Shown here piece after piece: positions 55,156 through 63,861 of a stretch of DNA of 64,000 nt. The position numbers were made by a program, and so were the translations under genes. The DNA comes from Alcanivoracaceae bacterium (GTDB taxonomy: Bacteria; Pseudomonadota; Gammaproteobacteria; Xanthomonadales; Marinicellaceae), in NCBI GenBank assembly GCA_016744455.1, contig JADGEI010000001.1, forward strand, positions 248,001 through 312,000, in the 5' to 3' direction. Below the pieces are notes generated by a model, which saw nothing but the letters and a program-made list of their open reading frames with translations, was not told the origin of the DNA and did not search any database. The first letter of the stretch is position 1; each line of letters opens with the position of its first letter.

Positions 55156-55347
55156 ATGAAAAAAGATAATATAAAAAAATGTACTAGAATTTTTGAAACA
55201 ATCATATATTTTTGGTCTGTTTGTGGTGTTTTTATATTAATATTACTTAAAATGAATGTGAATTCAATTATATTTTATTTTCCACTAATATTTGTAATAA
55301 TATTAATTTTTGAAAAAATAATTATAAAATTTCTAAATTCAAAATAA
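55156..55347 (+). CDS. Small two-helix membrane protein, putative Rhs immunity protein
   Basis: Protein of 63 residues with two hydrophobic segments (FETIIYFWSVCGVFILILL and IIFYFPLIFVIILIFEKIII) and basic ends, so an inner-membrane hairpin. I do not recognise a family. It lies 12 bases after the variable C-terminus of the Rhs remnant, the place of immunity genes in Rhs-CT cassettes. Its base composition is even more AT-rich than its neighbours, which suggests transfer. There is no clear ribosome-binding site. Function as immunity protein is inferred from position only. Confidence 0.5.
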   Translation: MKKDNIKKCTRIFETIIYFWSVCGVFILILLKMNVNSIIFYFPLIFVIILIFEKIIIKFLNSK

Positions 55348-55946
55348 TCAACAATCAATGAGAAGAATAGGGGTCTATCTGAGCCTCCCCCAATTCACTG
55401 TAATCAATGAGGTGTGCGGCTGAGCAAGGTCGTTCATTCAAGTGAGTGAAAATCTGAAACACTTTCAATTCACTGTGCCTTTAAATATTATTGGTTTTCA
55501 TAAAAACTTAGGATTAGAAAAACATAGATAACTTTGGTGCTGTCTGTCTCAGTAATTGACGCTTAATCTTGAACTTTAACCTTCATTATCTTTTTGATAT
55601 TCATGCTTAATGGGTTTTGATTTTGTTTTTGATCTATTGCCTTTTGAGAAATCAGTGGATTAATGCTTTCAATCTTACTTTTCGTTTTTGTTTTGTTTGA
55701 ATTTTTTAGTTTTCCTAGTTTTAAAAGGTTGTATTTATAAATAACAGGTTTTTACTATTTGCTAGCATCCTAGGGTTACACACAGGGATCCACTACTGAG
55801 TCATCATTTTAATTATAAACAATTACTTTTTGATTCTCAGTCTGTTAACCAGCTCACAAAAAATAAATTATTTTATATTAATCGTATATAAATGGCTTTG
55901 TCGTTATATAATAATCATTATTGTTTATAATTTAGGTGAATGCACA
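55348..55946. other. Degenerate non-coding region after the Rhs remnant
   Basis: About 600 bases without a convincing gene. A direct repeat CAATTCACTGT occurs at 55391-55401 and 55466-55476. GGGG and CCCC tracts near 55367-55391 could pair. A minus-strand open frame of about 58 codons (roughly 55570-55745) encodes Lys/Asn-rich sequence but has no proper start, so it is probably chance or relic. Likely a decayed mobile or Rhs-flanking segment. Confidence 0.5.
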
Positions 55947-57350
55947 ATGCTTAATTCTAAAAATTTCATGCTTTTACTATGCCTTTTTTTATCTTTATCT
56001 TCTACAGCAAATAATAAGATATTTGAACTGAAAAATATCAATCATCAAAAATCGACGTTATTAACTCATGTAGAGGAAAACAAGTCACCCATTGTTCACC
56101 AACAAGCTTGGAAGCTCGATAAGTCAAAAACCAAAGAATTTTCACAAGGGAAAAATAAAATTGTCATCACTAATTTTCCTTTGCTCTCTATAGAAACAGA
56201 TAAAACCATAAGAGCTTCAGAAACTTCAGTTGTCTTGACAAAATATGATGTGTTTGCCAAGAATGCTAAGATTTATAAAGTAACTTCACAAGGAAAACAA
56301 CAACTAGACAGACCAAATTTAATTGCCTATTCTTCTTTTAAAAATGGAGTTGGCATACTGATAAATCCTAAGACTGGCGAAATTAGTGGTTATTATAATC
56401 ATCAAGGTGTAAGTCTTGATATTACGGGAAATATACACACAACAGTAGATTTAAAATTACAGCAAGAGAAAACTCAAAATTCTAATGTGATAAAAGAATG
56501 TGCCATGAAAATGGAAAATCAACCTAAAGTGTCTATTGATACTATAAAAGACACCTATAAATCTTCTAGTTTAGCTCCTCAAGGATCAGTTGATTATGAG
56601 GCGATAATTGCAGTTGATACTGATAATGAATGGATGGCGGGTAAAGGTAATAATACGACAACAGCAATGAACTTTATTACAACATTGTTTGTGAACATGA
56701 ATGTTTATTATGAAAGAGATTTCGCTACTAGGTTGTTAATTGGAGATACCTTTTTAAGAACCACTAGTGATCCGTTTCCAACTCAGGCAAACATTCTTAC
56801 TTATCTTAGTGATTTTGGTAGCTACTGGCGATTTAATCAAACTGCTGTAGATAGAGACTTTGCTTTGTTGCTTAGTGGGCAAAATATTGCAAGTAATTCA
56901 TTTTCTGGTATTGCTTGGTTAAACCTGTATTGTGAAAATGGTTTTTCACAAGGCTCTCAAACACCCGGTAGTTATAGTGTAAATCGCATGGGCACAAGCC
57001 TTAGTGTCGGTTTTGTTTCGCAATTTGTCGGCCACGAATTGGGTCACAACTTTGGTTCACCGCATACACATTGTTATAACCCGGTTGTAGATCAGTGCTA
57101 TAACGCAGAATCAGGTTGTTATACTGGTGCAGTTAGTTGTCCTGCTGGTGGATCTGGAACAATAATGAGTTATTGTCATTTTGGGGCTCCAAATGGAGCG
57201 GGTTGTGGTATCAGCGATGAAATATTTCACCCTACAGTCATTTCTCAAATAAGTGGTAGAATAGTCGCTAACTCTCCGCCGATGGGTAGTTGTTTAGACT
57301 TGTTTGTTGACCCTAACCTAGATATTATATTTGCAAATAGTTTTGAATAA
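55947..57350 (+). CDS. Secreted reprolysin-like zinc metalloprotease with C-terminal IFANSFE tail
   Basis: Protein of 467 residues with signal peptide (FMLLLCLFLSLSSTANN), a propeptide-like region, and a metzincin catalytic domain with HELGHNFGSPHTH at His363, followed by a Met-turn-like TIMSYCHFGAPNG. Many Cys in the catalytic part suggest disulfides. The chain ends DIIFANSFE after a short linker. ATG 55947 is chosen over 55830 because AGGTGA lies seven bases before it and the signal peptide starts there. Probably exported to the surface or medium. Confidence 0.88.
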   Translation: MLNSKNFMLLLCLFLSLSSTANNKIFELKNINHQKSTLLTHVEENKSPIVHQQAWKLDKSKTKEFSQGKNKIVITNFPLLSIETDKTIRASETSVVLTKYDVFAKNAKIYKVTSQGKQQLDRPNLIAYSSFKNGVGILINPKTGEISGYYNHQGVSLDITGNIHTTVDLKLQQEKTQNSNVIKECAMKMENQPKVSIDTIKDTYKSSSLAPQGSVDYEAIIAVDTDNEWMAGKGNNTTTAMNFITTLFVNMNVYYERDFATRLLIGDTFLRTTSDPFPTQANILTYLSDFGSYWRFNQTAVDRDFALLLSGQNIASNSFSGIAWLNLYCENGFSQGSQTPGSYSVNRMGTSLSVGFVSQFVGHELGHNFGSPHTHCYNPVVDQCYNAESGCYTGAVSCPAGGSGTIMSYCHFGAPNGAGCGISDEIFHPTVISQISGRIVANSPPMGSCLDLFVDPNLDIIFANSFE

Positions 57351-57365
57351 TAAGGAAATCATTAA

Positions 57366-58172
57366 ATGGATTTAGGTTTGTTGTTGAATTTTGTATTGAT
57401 TTTAGTCGGCATTGCCGTTGTTTTCTATCTTGCTAAAATCCCAAAAAACCGTAGAAGAAGAAAACTCTATAAAAAAGAGTTTCCTCATCGCTATGTTGAG
57501 CTATTAAATATACACTTTGCGTTGTATAAATTTTTACCAGTAGACTTAAAAAAACAATTACATGGCCATATTAATATTTTCTTGGCAGAAAAAAACTTTG
57601 TGGGTTACAACGGGATAGAAATTACTGATACCATACGCTTAGTTATTGCTGCTCAGGCTTGTATTCTTTTGTTAAACCGTAGAACTAACTATTATCCGCA
57701 TTTAACCAATATTTTAATCTACCCCAATGTCTTTAATCACAGTAAACAAAAAGCCGAAAAGCTCAGTGGAAGACTGGGAGAATCATGGCACCGTGGGCCT
57801 ATTGTATTGTCGTGGCAACATTCTTATGAAGGTGCTCAAAATAAAGGAGATGGGCAAAATGTTGTTATGCATGAATTTGCTCACCAACTTGATCAGGAAA
57901 ATGGAGCAAGTGATGGTTTACCAATCCTTCAGCACAACAATATTAGAAGATGGAGTAGGGTATTGTCAAAAGAGTTTAAATCATTGAAAATAAAATTTAA
58001 ACTTCGTAAAAGGGCTTTTCTTGATGAGTATGGGACAACAAATCCAGCTGAATTTTTTGCAGTAATAACGGAACATTTTATTGAGCAGCCACAGAAGTTT
58101 AACAAGAAACACCCTGAATTGTACCAGGAATTGAAAAATTATTACCAAATCAATCCAGTAGATTGGGTTTGA
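57366..58172 (+). CDS. mtfA: M90 family zinc peptidase MtfA
   Basis: Protein of 268 residues. An N-terminal membrane helix (LLNFVLILVGIAVVFYLA) precedes the M90 domain with HEFAHQLDQENGASDGLP (His169) and the third zinc ligand region NPAEFFAVITEHFIEQP. In E. coli MtfA binds the repressor Mlc and affects glucose uptake; that partner is not seen here, and many homologues carry this extra N-terminal helix. It starts 15 bases after the protease gene, with TAAGGAAATC upstream, so the two are likely co-transcribed. Confidence 0.92.
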   Translation: MDLGLLLNFVLILVGIAVVFYLAKIPKNRRRRKLYKKEFPHRYVELLNIHFALYKFLPVDLKKQLHGHINIFLAEKNFVGYNGIEITDTIRLVIAAQACILLLNRRTNYYPHLTNILIYPNVFNHSKQKAEKLSGRLGESWHRGPIVLSWQHSYEGAQNKGDGQNVVMHEFAHQLDQENGASDGLPILQHNNIRRWSRVLSKEFKSLKIKFKLRKRAFLDEYGTTNPAEFFAVITEHFIEQPQKFNKKHPELYQELKNYYQINPVDWV

Positions 58173-58219
58173 ATCACTCAGTTTGTTAAGATTGGGTTTT
58201 TTATTGAAAACTCGGTTTA

Positions 58220-59995
58220 ATGCAAAAGTATCTATTTTTTATAACATTTTTATTTTCATCTCTTTTGTCCGCAAATACCTACAACTTAAAAGTCACTGAT
58301 GCCAACCATCATTTGGCAGAAGTTGACGTTGTTTTTACAGGCGTCAGCACAAGAACGCTGGTTGTAAAGTTACCAGTTTGGCGTTCGGGTAAGTATAAAA
58401 TATTGGACTTGAGTAAAAACATACGTAATTTCAGAGCGTTAGATGCAAAGGATAATGAACTAACATGGGAAAAAACAGATAAAAACACGTGGAAAATCTT
58501 CGTTAACACACCTAATATTGTTAGAGTAAAGTATCAAGTTTACGCCAATCAATTGCGCCAAAGGGTCGCTCATATTGATGCGACGCATGCGTTTTTGGAT
58601 GCTAGTGGTGTGTTTATGTATTCTGAATCACATCGGAATAAACCACTAACGGTGCAATTGAATGTTCCACAACAGTGGCGTTCAGTATCAGGGCTTGAGT
58701 CGATTGGTAAACATGCGTTTAAGGCAGAGGATTATGATCAGTTGGTTGACTCGCCAATTGAATCGGGTGTTCATCAATTTGACAGTTTTAAAGTCGATCA
58801 ACAAGAGTATGAAATTGTTATTTGGGGTGAGGGTAATTTTGACCTCAATCAAATTAAAGTTGATATAGAAAAACTTCATCATCAGGCTAAAGCTATTTGG
58901 GGTGAATTTCCTTATAAACGTTATGTTTTTATCTACCATGTTGGAGATAATTTACGTGGCGCAACTGAGCATGTTAATTCGACTATTATACAAGCAGACA
59001 GGTTTAATTTTAGACCAGAGGATAACTACCATAAAATCATAGGCACTACTGCTCATGAGTTAATTCATACTTGGAATGTCAAAGCCTATCGGCCTGCTGG
59101 TATTTCTCCGTACAATTACAGCAAAGAAAATTATTCAGACCTCTATTGGATGGCAGAAGGAAAAACCAGTTATTATGATAATCTGTTCAACCTAAGAGCT
59201 GAAATTTATACAGTAAAACAGTATTTGGAAAATATGGCGAAGGATATCCAAAAATACCAAAATAAACCAGGACGAAAAGTGATGAGTTTGTCACAAGCGA
59301 GTTTTGATACATGGTTGGATAACAGTACTAATCGTATACATAATACGACAGTTAGTATTTATTTAAAAGGGTCATTGGTCTCGTGGTTACTTGATAAGGA
59401 AATTCGACAACTAACCAAAAACAAGAAAAATTTAGATGATTTGAGCCGCCACTTGTATCAAGACTATGCTACTAATAAAAATGGTTACAGTAGCTATAAT
59501 GTCAAACAATTATTAAAAAAAATAACAGCTCATAATTTTGATCAATTTTGGTCTGAGTATGTCGAAGGCACTAAAGAAATTAACTTTAATCAATTACTGG
59601 ATTTTTATGGTTTAAAATTTAAAGCGCAAGATAATACTGAACAAGCGAAACTTTCATTGGGCATATTAAGTGAACAAAAAAGTGGTTTAACAGTATTATC
59701 AATCGTGGATGCAGGTGGTCCAGCTTGGGAAGCAGGTTTAACTGTTGGTGATGCAATTATTGCAATAAATGGCATTCAAATAAACGATAACCTTGACCAA
59801 CATATTGAAAACCTTGAATTGGACCAACAATATACTGTTCATTATTTTAATCATGGTAAGCTTAAAAAAACCACTATTAAACCGATAAATGCTAGGCCTG
59901 AAAAACTTGAAATAATCTCAGTAACAAAGCCAACAAAATTACAAAAAAAGCATTTTAATAGTTGGTCTAAACACGACATCCTGACTTCATTTTAA
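58220..59995 (+). CDS. M61 family (glycyl aminopeptidase-like) peptidase with PDZ domain
   Basis: Secreted peptidase of 591 residues. A signal peptide (KYLFFITFLFSSLLSANT) leads to an N-terminal beta domain, a gluzincin catalytic domain with TAHELIHTWNVKAYRP (His279), and a downstream Glu in DLYWMAEGKTSYYD. A PDZ domain is at the C-terminus (VDAGGPAWEAGLTVGDAIIA). M61 members cleave N-terminal Gly or Ala. It follows mtfA after 47 bases and ends one base before the kinase gene. Confidence 0.9.
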   Translation: MQKYLFFITFLFSSLLSANTYNLKVTDANHHLAEVDVVFTGVSTRTLVVKLPVWRSGKYKILDLSKNIRNFRALDAKDNELTWEKTDKNTWKIFVNTPNIVRVKYQVYANQLRQRVAHIDATHAFLDASGVFMYSESHRNKPLTVQLNVPQQWRSVSGLESIGKHAFKAEDYDQLVDSPIESGVHQFDSFKVDQQEYEIVIWGEGNFDLNQIKVDIEKLHHQAKAIWGEFPYKRYVFIYHVGDNLRGATEHVNSTIIQADRFNFRPEDNYHKIIGTTAHELIHTWNVKAYRPAGISPYNYSKENYSDLYWMAEGKTSYYDNLFNLRAEIYTVKQYLENMAKDIQKYQNKPGRKVMSLSQASFDTWLDNSTNRIHNTTVSIYLKGSLVSWLLDKEIRQLTKNKKNLDDLSRHLYQDYATNKNGYSSYNVKQLLKKITAHNFDQFWSEYVEGTKEINFNQLLDFYGLKFKAQDNTEQAKLSLGILSEQKSGLTVLSIVDAGGPAWEAGLTVGDAIIAINGIQINDNLDQHIENLELDQQYTVHYFNHGKLKKTTIKPINARPEKLEIISVTKPTKLQKKHFNSWSKHDILTSF

Positions 59996-59996
59996 T

Positions 59997-60632
59997 ATGC
60001 ATAATAAAAGCACTATTGCGATAGCAGGAAATATTGGAGCTGGAAAAACCTCGTTGGTCGAATTTTTAACCAGTACCTATAATATCACCCCCTTTTATGA
60101 GCCTAATGATGAAAATCCTTACCTAGGGGACTTTTATCGCGATATGAAAAGGTGGGCATTTCATTCTCAGCTATACTTTCTTTCGAATAAATTTCGCATA
60201 CACCAACAGGTTGATAAAACTCCCGGTGTAGTGGTACAAGATAGAACTATTTTTGAAGACGTAGAAATATTTGCAACTGCTTTACATCAAATGAAACAAA
60301 TTAGTAATAGAGATTGGGATACGTATCAAGATTTTTACCAAAGTATTACTGCATCAATCAAACCTCCTGATTTGATGATTTACCTAAAGTGTTCTATACG
60401 AACGATAAGGAAACGCATCAAAATTCGAGGTAGGGAAATGGAACAAGATATACCTTTGTCATACCTACGACGGTTGGATAAACTGTATGAGAATTGGATT
60501 AACAATTATTCAATGAGTAAGGTTTTAGTGATTGAATCTGATAAATTGGATTACATGTGTGATTTTGTTGATCGTCTTGACGTCATGCAACAAATTGAAT
60601 CTTTGTTGCCAACTTTTCTCAAAAGGTCTTAA
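59997..60632 (+). CDS. Deoxynucleoside kinase
   Basis: Protein of 211 residues of the deoxynucleoside kinase family (dGK/dAK/dCK type), salvaging deoxynucleosides for DNA synthesis. Motifs: P-loop AGNIGAGKTSLVE, FYEPNDENPYLGDFY, SQLYFLSNKFR, the DRS-like VVQDRTIFED, and the lid region IRKRIKIRGREMEQDI. It starts one base after the M61 stop, suggesting coupled expression by proximity rather than shared function. Confidence 0.9.
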   Translation: MHNKSTIAIAGNIGAGKTSLVEFLTSTYNITPFYEPNDENPYLGDFYRDMKRWAFHSQLYFLSNKFRIHQQVDKTPGVVVQDRTIFEDVEIFATALHQMKQISNRDWDTYQDFYQSITASIKPPDLMIYLKCSIRTIRKRIKIRGREMEQDIPLSYLRRLDKLYENWINNYSMSKVLVIESDKLDYMCDFVDRLDVMQQIESLLPTFLKRS

Positions 60633-60680
60633 ATTCCTTCTAGTAAAAATTGGTCTAAAAGGCTATTAATACCTAATGTT

Positions 60681-62534
60681 TTATGCCTTAATAAATAAAT
60701 TAACTGCAAACAGCATAACTACTATAAAGATAACTGACATGAGGCTGCCAACACGTAGGAAGTCTTTAACCTTGTAACCACCTGGCCCCATAATAAGAGC
60801 ACTTACTTGATGAGTAGGGAGTATAAAGGCATTAGATGTGCCAAGAGCGACAATTAAGGCGTATATAGTAGGGCTTCCACCAGTTTCAAGAGCGATATTA
60901 ATGGCAAGTGGGACTAACAACACAGTGGCTCCTACATTTGACATTACCAATGAAAACACTGTAGCTAATACTGCAATAGCAAATTGATAGATGTATTGGT
61001 TTACGTCACCTAAAGCGGTTATGGTTTTTTGTGCAACCCATGCAGCCGTTCCGGTATGTTCCATGGCATAACCTAAAGGAATTAAACAAGCCAGTAAAAA
61101 CACAGTTTTCCAACTTACGGCTCTATAGGCTTCGTCTATATGAATAACACCAAATATAATCATGCCAATTGCACCTGTGAGTAGGGCTATCGATAGTTTT
61201 AAATTAGTGAAAATTACTAGTCCTAAAGCTATAGCAAAAAACAACAGAGCAAACCCTACCTTGTGTGGTCGTTGTTGCTCAGTTGGAATATCGCCAACCA
61301 ATGCTACATTGCGACTTTTAGTTAACCCTGCTTGATCATGCCAAGGACCAAAAATAACAAAAGTATCACCAAGTTGTAGGGATAACTCTTGCATTTGTTC
61401 ACCTTTGTAGACTTTCTCTCCACGAGAAATAGCTAAGATGGTGATACCAAATTCTTTACGAAAGTGGAAATCTATTAACTTTTTGCCTAAAAATCGTGAG
61501 CCAGGTACTACAACAGCTTCAGAGATACCTGAATTAGATTCATTAAAAGTATGTTTAAATTCTTTAAATGAATTACGTGCCGTAAGTTGATATTTTTCAC
61601 CAAATTTCTTAATGTGTTTAGTTTTACCAATAACACCAAGAGTATCGCCCGCCCATATATAATAAGATCTTGATGGTGACAGCTTTCGATGGCCTTCTGA
61701 ATTTAAAGCAAGGACAATTATTTTATTGTTAGTAAGTTCTTCTACTTCAAGAATACTCATGCCTATGAGTGGACTATTTTTTTCAATGGTCAATTCTTTT
61801 TTAGAACTGTTTATGTTATAGGTCTCTTTGAAATAGTCTCCAGATGTTGTAGTGATATTTGATTGTAATTTAGCTGTATTAGGCAATAGAAATCTACCAA
61901 TAAATAGAAAATATAAAATTCCAACAATTAATAAAACAACGCCAATTGGAGTGACTGAAAACAGGCCAAACATCTCTAGTGTTTCGGCTCCAGGCGGTAA
62001 AGATCGATTTGATGTTTCTAGCAAATCATTAAGCAATATGAGAGGAGAAGAACCGACCATCGTCACCGTACCGCCAAGGATAGCACAAAACCCCATGGGC
62101 ATTAACAAACGGCTTAATGGAATTTTAGTTGAGCTGGAAATTCGACTCATTACTGGTAAAAATAGGGCGGTTGCGCCGACATTTTGCATGAAACCAGAAA
62201 TAACACCAACAGTACTAGATACAACAGGTATAACTGTTTTTTCTGATTTTCCACCTATTTTCATGATAACTGCTGCCACTTTGTTCATGACTCCAGTACG
62301 GTCTAATCCTGCACCAAGTATCATGACCGCAATAATTGATAATACAGCGTTGGATGCAAATCCATCAAAAAGATGGGTATCAGGAACTAAGCCAGTTAAA
62401 CCTAAAAATACCAAGATTAAGATCGCTGCCACATCTATTCGAATGACTTCAGTAACAAATAATAAAACTGTATAAGCAAGAATTGCCAATACCATCATCA
62501 TTTCATTGCTAAGTTCTAAAGTGGCTGCTTCCAT
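60681..62534 (-). CDS. SLC13-family permease with two RCK_C domains
   Basis: Anion transporter-like membrane protein of 617 residues. About a dozen helices flank two central TrkA-C (RCK_C) domains: SSKKELTIEKNSPLIGMSIL and AVVVPGSRFLGKKLIDFHFR onward. Family motifs are FMQNVGATALFLPV and VMSNVGATVLLVPLAIN, related by inverted repeat, and TNAFILPTHQVSALIMGPGG near the end. The ion is usually sulfate or a dicarboxylate and cannot be fixed here. It begins three bases after the trmB stop, so the two are co-transcribed. Confidence 0.9.
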   Translation of the reverse strand: MEAATLELSNEMMMVLAILAYTVLLFVTEVIRIDVAAILILVFLGLTGLVPDTHLFDGFASNAVLSIIAVMILGAGLDRTGVMNKVAAVIMKIGGKSEKTVIPVVSSTVGVISGFMQNVGATALFLPVMSRISSSTKIPLSRLLMPMGFCAILGGTVTMVGSSPLILLNDLLETSNRSLPPGAETLEMFGLFSVTPIGVVLLIVGILYFLFIGRFLLPNTAKLQSNITTTSGDYFKETYNINSSKKELTIEKNSPLIGMSILEVEELTNNKIIVLALNSEGHRKLSPSRSYYIWAGDTLGVIGKTKHIKKFGEKYQLTARNSFKEFKHTFNESNSGISEAVVVPGSRFLGKKLIDFHFRKEFGITILAISRGEKVYKGEQMQELSLQLGDTFVIFGPWHDQAGLTKSRNVALVGDIPTEQQRPHKVGFALLFFAIALGLVIFTNLKLSIALLTGAIGMIIFGVIHIDEAYRAVSWKTVFLLACLIPLGYAMEHTGTAAWVAQKTITALGDVNQYIYQFAIAVLATVFSLVMSNVGATVLLVPLAINIALETGGSPTIYALIVALGTSNAFILPTHQVSALIMGPGGYKVKDFLRVGSLMSVIFIVVMLFAVNLFIKA

Positions 62535-62537
62535 CGG

Positions 62538-63221
62538 TTATTTTTTCATGTGATAGACTAAATCATAACTATCATGACCGAGGTTGATGCCTCGTCTTTC
62601 AAATTTTGTTATGGGGCGCCAATCAGGTCGAGCGGTAAAACCATTATTTTGTTCTACGTTTTTAAAATGAGGAAAATCTGCCATAATTTCTTGAATATAC
62701 TCGGCATATTCTTGCCAATCGGTTGCAATATGTAGTCTAGAGTTGTTAGTTAATTTTGGTATGATAGATTGGATAAATTCTGCTTGAATTAAACGTCTTT
62801 TATGGTGACGTTTTTTATGCCAAGGATCAGGAAAGTAGATGTGTAAGGCATCTATACTATTGTCATCAAAACAATCGTTCAGTACCTCTACACCATCGTG
62901 TTGATATAAGCGAATATTTTGCAAATTGTATTTTTCCATCTGTAATAGCAAGTGACCAACACCCGGTGAGTGGACTTCCATACCTACAAAGTTAATTTCA
63001 GGGTGCATTCTCGCAATATGTACTAATGATTCACCATTGCCAAAACCGATATCTAAGCATACGGGATTTTGATTGCTAAATACAACTGCTTTATTAAATT
63101 TGATTTTTTCATCAAGTAAAAACTGTGGAAGTAATTCTTCAATCGCTCTTTGCTGACCTTTGGTTAATTTTCCAGCTCGAAGAACAAAGCTACGAATTTT
63201 TCGTTGTGAAGCACTTACCAT
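62538..63221 (-). CDS. trmB: tRNA (guanine-46-N7)-methyltransferase
   Basis: SAM-dependent enzyme of 227 residues making m7G46 in tRNAs. Motifs: KIRSFVLRAGKLTKGQQRAI, the SAM site CLDIGFGNGESLVHIA, NFVGMEVHSPGVGHLL, and IYFPDPWHKKRHHKRR with the catalytic region. C-terminal TKFERRGINLGHDSYDL is also typical. It precedes the transporter gene with a three-base gap and is divergent from the PNPOx-fold gene. Confidence 0.95.
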   Translation of the reverse strand: MVSASQRKIRSFVLRAGKLTKGQQRAIEELLPQFLLDEKIKFNKAVVFSNQNPVCLDIGFGNGESLVHIARMHPEINFVGMEVHSPGVGHLLLQMEKYNLQNIRLYQHDGVEVLNDCFDDNSIDALHIYFPDPWHKKRHHKRRLIQAEFIQSIIPKLTNNSRLHIATDWQEYAEYIQEIMADFPHFKNVEQNNGFTARPDWRPITKFERRGINLGHDSYDLVYHMKK

Positions 63222-63304
63222 TGTTTATTGAAATCTTGAATTAGATTCTTGATTTTAACCGCTTAGGGTGTATAGTCAAAGTGTTTTAATACAAAGATTT
63301 TTAT

Positions 63305-63859
63305 ATGAGCAAAAAACTGACTGGACTCAATGCTAAATTAATTGAATTCATTACTTTGCAACACATGTTTTTTGTTGCAACAGCTGATGTTGATGGTCGT
63401 GTAAACATTTCTCCCAAAGGACTTGATAGTTTTAGAGTCATTAATAATAATCAAGTGATGTGGCTTAATTTAACAGGAAGCGGTAATGAAACAGCTGCAC
63501 ATGTTCAATCGTTACCACGTATGACTATCATGTTTAATGATTTTGCCGATAAGCCATTAATTCTGCGCCTTTATGGTCAAGCACATGTCTTACATAAAAA
63601 TGATCCTCAATGGCATCAAGCTTACTTATATTTTGATGACTTCTTGGATGCACGTCAAATATTTATCTTGGACATTGACTTAGTGATAACATCCTGTGGT
63701 ATGGCTGTACCACTTTACGGTTTTAAAAAACAGCGTGAAGCATTGGTCAAATCTGCCAAACGCAAAGGGCAAGAAGGCATAAAAACCTATTGGGTCAAAA
63801 AAAATCAAGTAAGTATAGATGGTAAACCGACCCATATTGTAGCTAAAAATTTAGGATAG
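63305..63859 (+). CDS. Pyridoxamine 5'-phosphate oxidase-fold protein
   Basis: Flavin-binding split-barrel protein of 184 residues. The N-terminal part reads FFVATADVDGRVNISPKGLD and continues with VMWLNLTGSGNETAAHV and MTIMFNDFADKPLILRLYG, as in the PNPOx-like family that binds FMN or F420. The C-terminus (SCGMAVPLYGFKKQREALVK) is a family extension. It is not the biosynthetic PdxH; its substrate is unknown. The next gene begins two bases after its stop. Confidence 0.88.
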   Translation: MSKKLTGLNAKLIEFITLQHMFFVATADVDGRVNISPKGLDSFRVINNNQVMWLNLTGSGNETAAHVQSLPRMTIMFNDFADKPLILRLYGQAHVLHKNDPQWHQAYLYFDDFLDARQIFILDIDLVITSCGMAVPLYGFKKQREALVKSAKRKGQEGIKTYWVKKNQVSIDGKPTHIVAKNLG

Positions 63860-63861
63860 AA

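Noticed and set aside
55570..55745. Minus-strand open frame of about 58 codons, Lys/Asn-rich
   Set aside because: No proper start codon or ribosome-binding site at its beginning and no family resemblance; composition explains the openness.
61852..62475. Plus-strand open frame of 207 codons opposite the SLC13 transporter
   Set aside because: No family resemblance; the minus-strand frame has full transporter motifs over this stretch.
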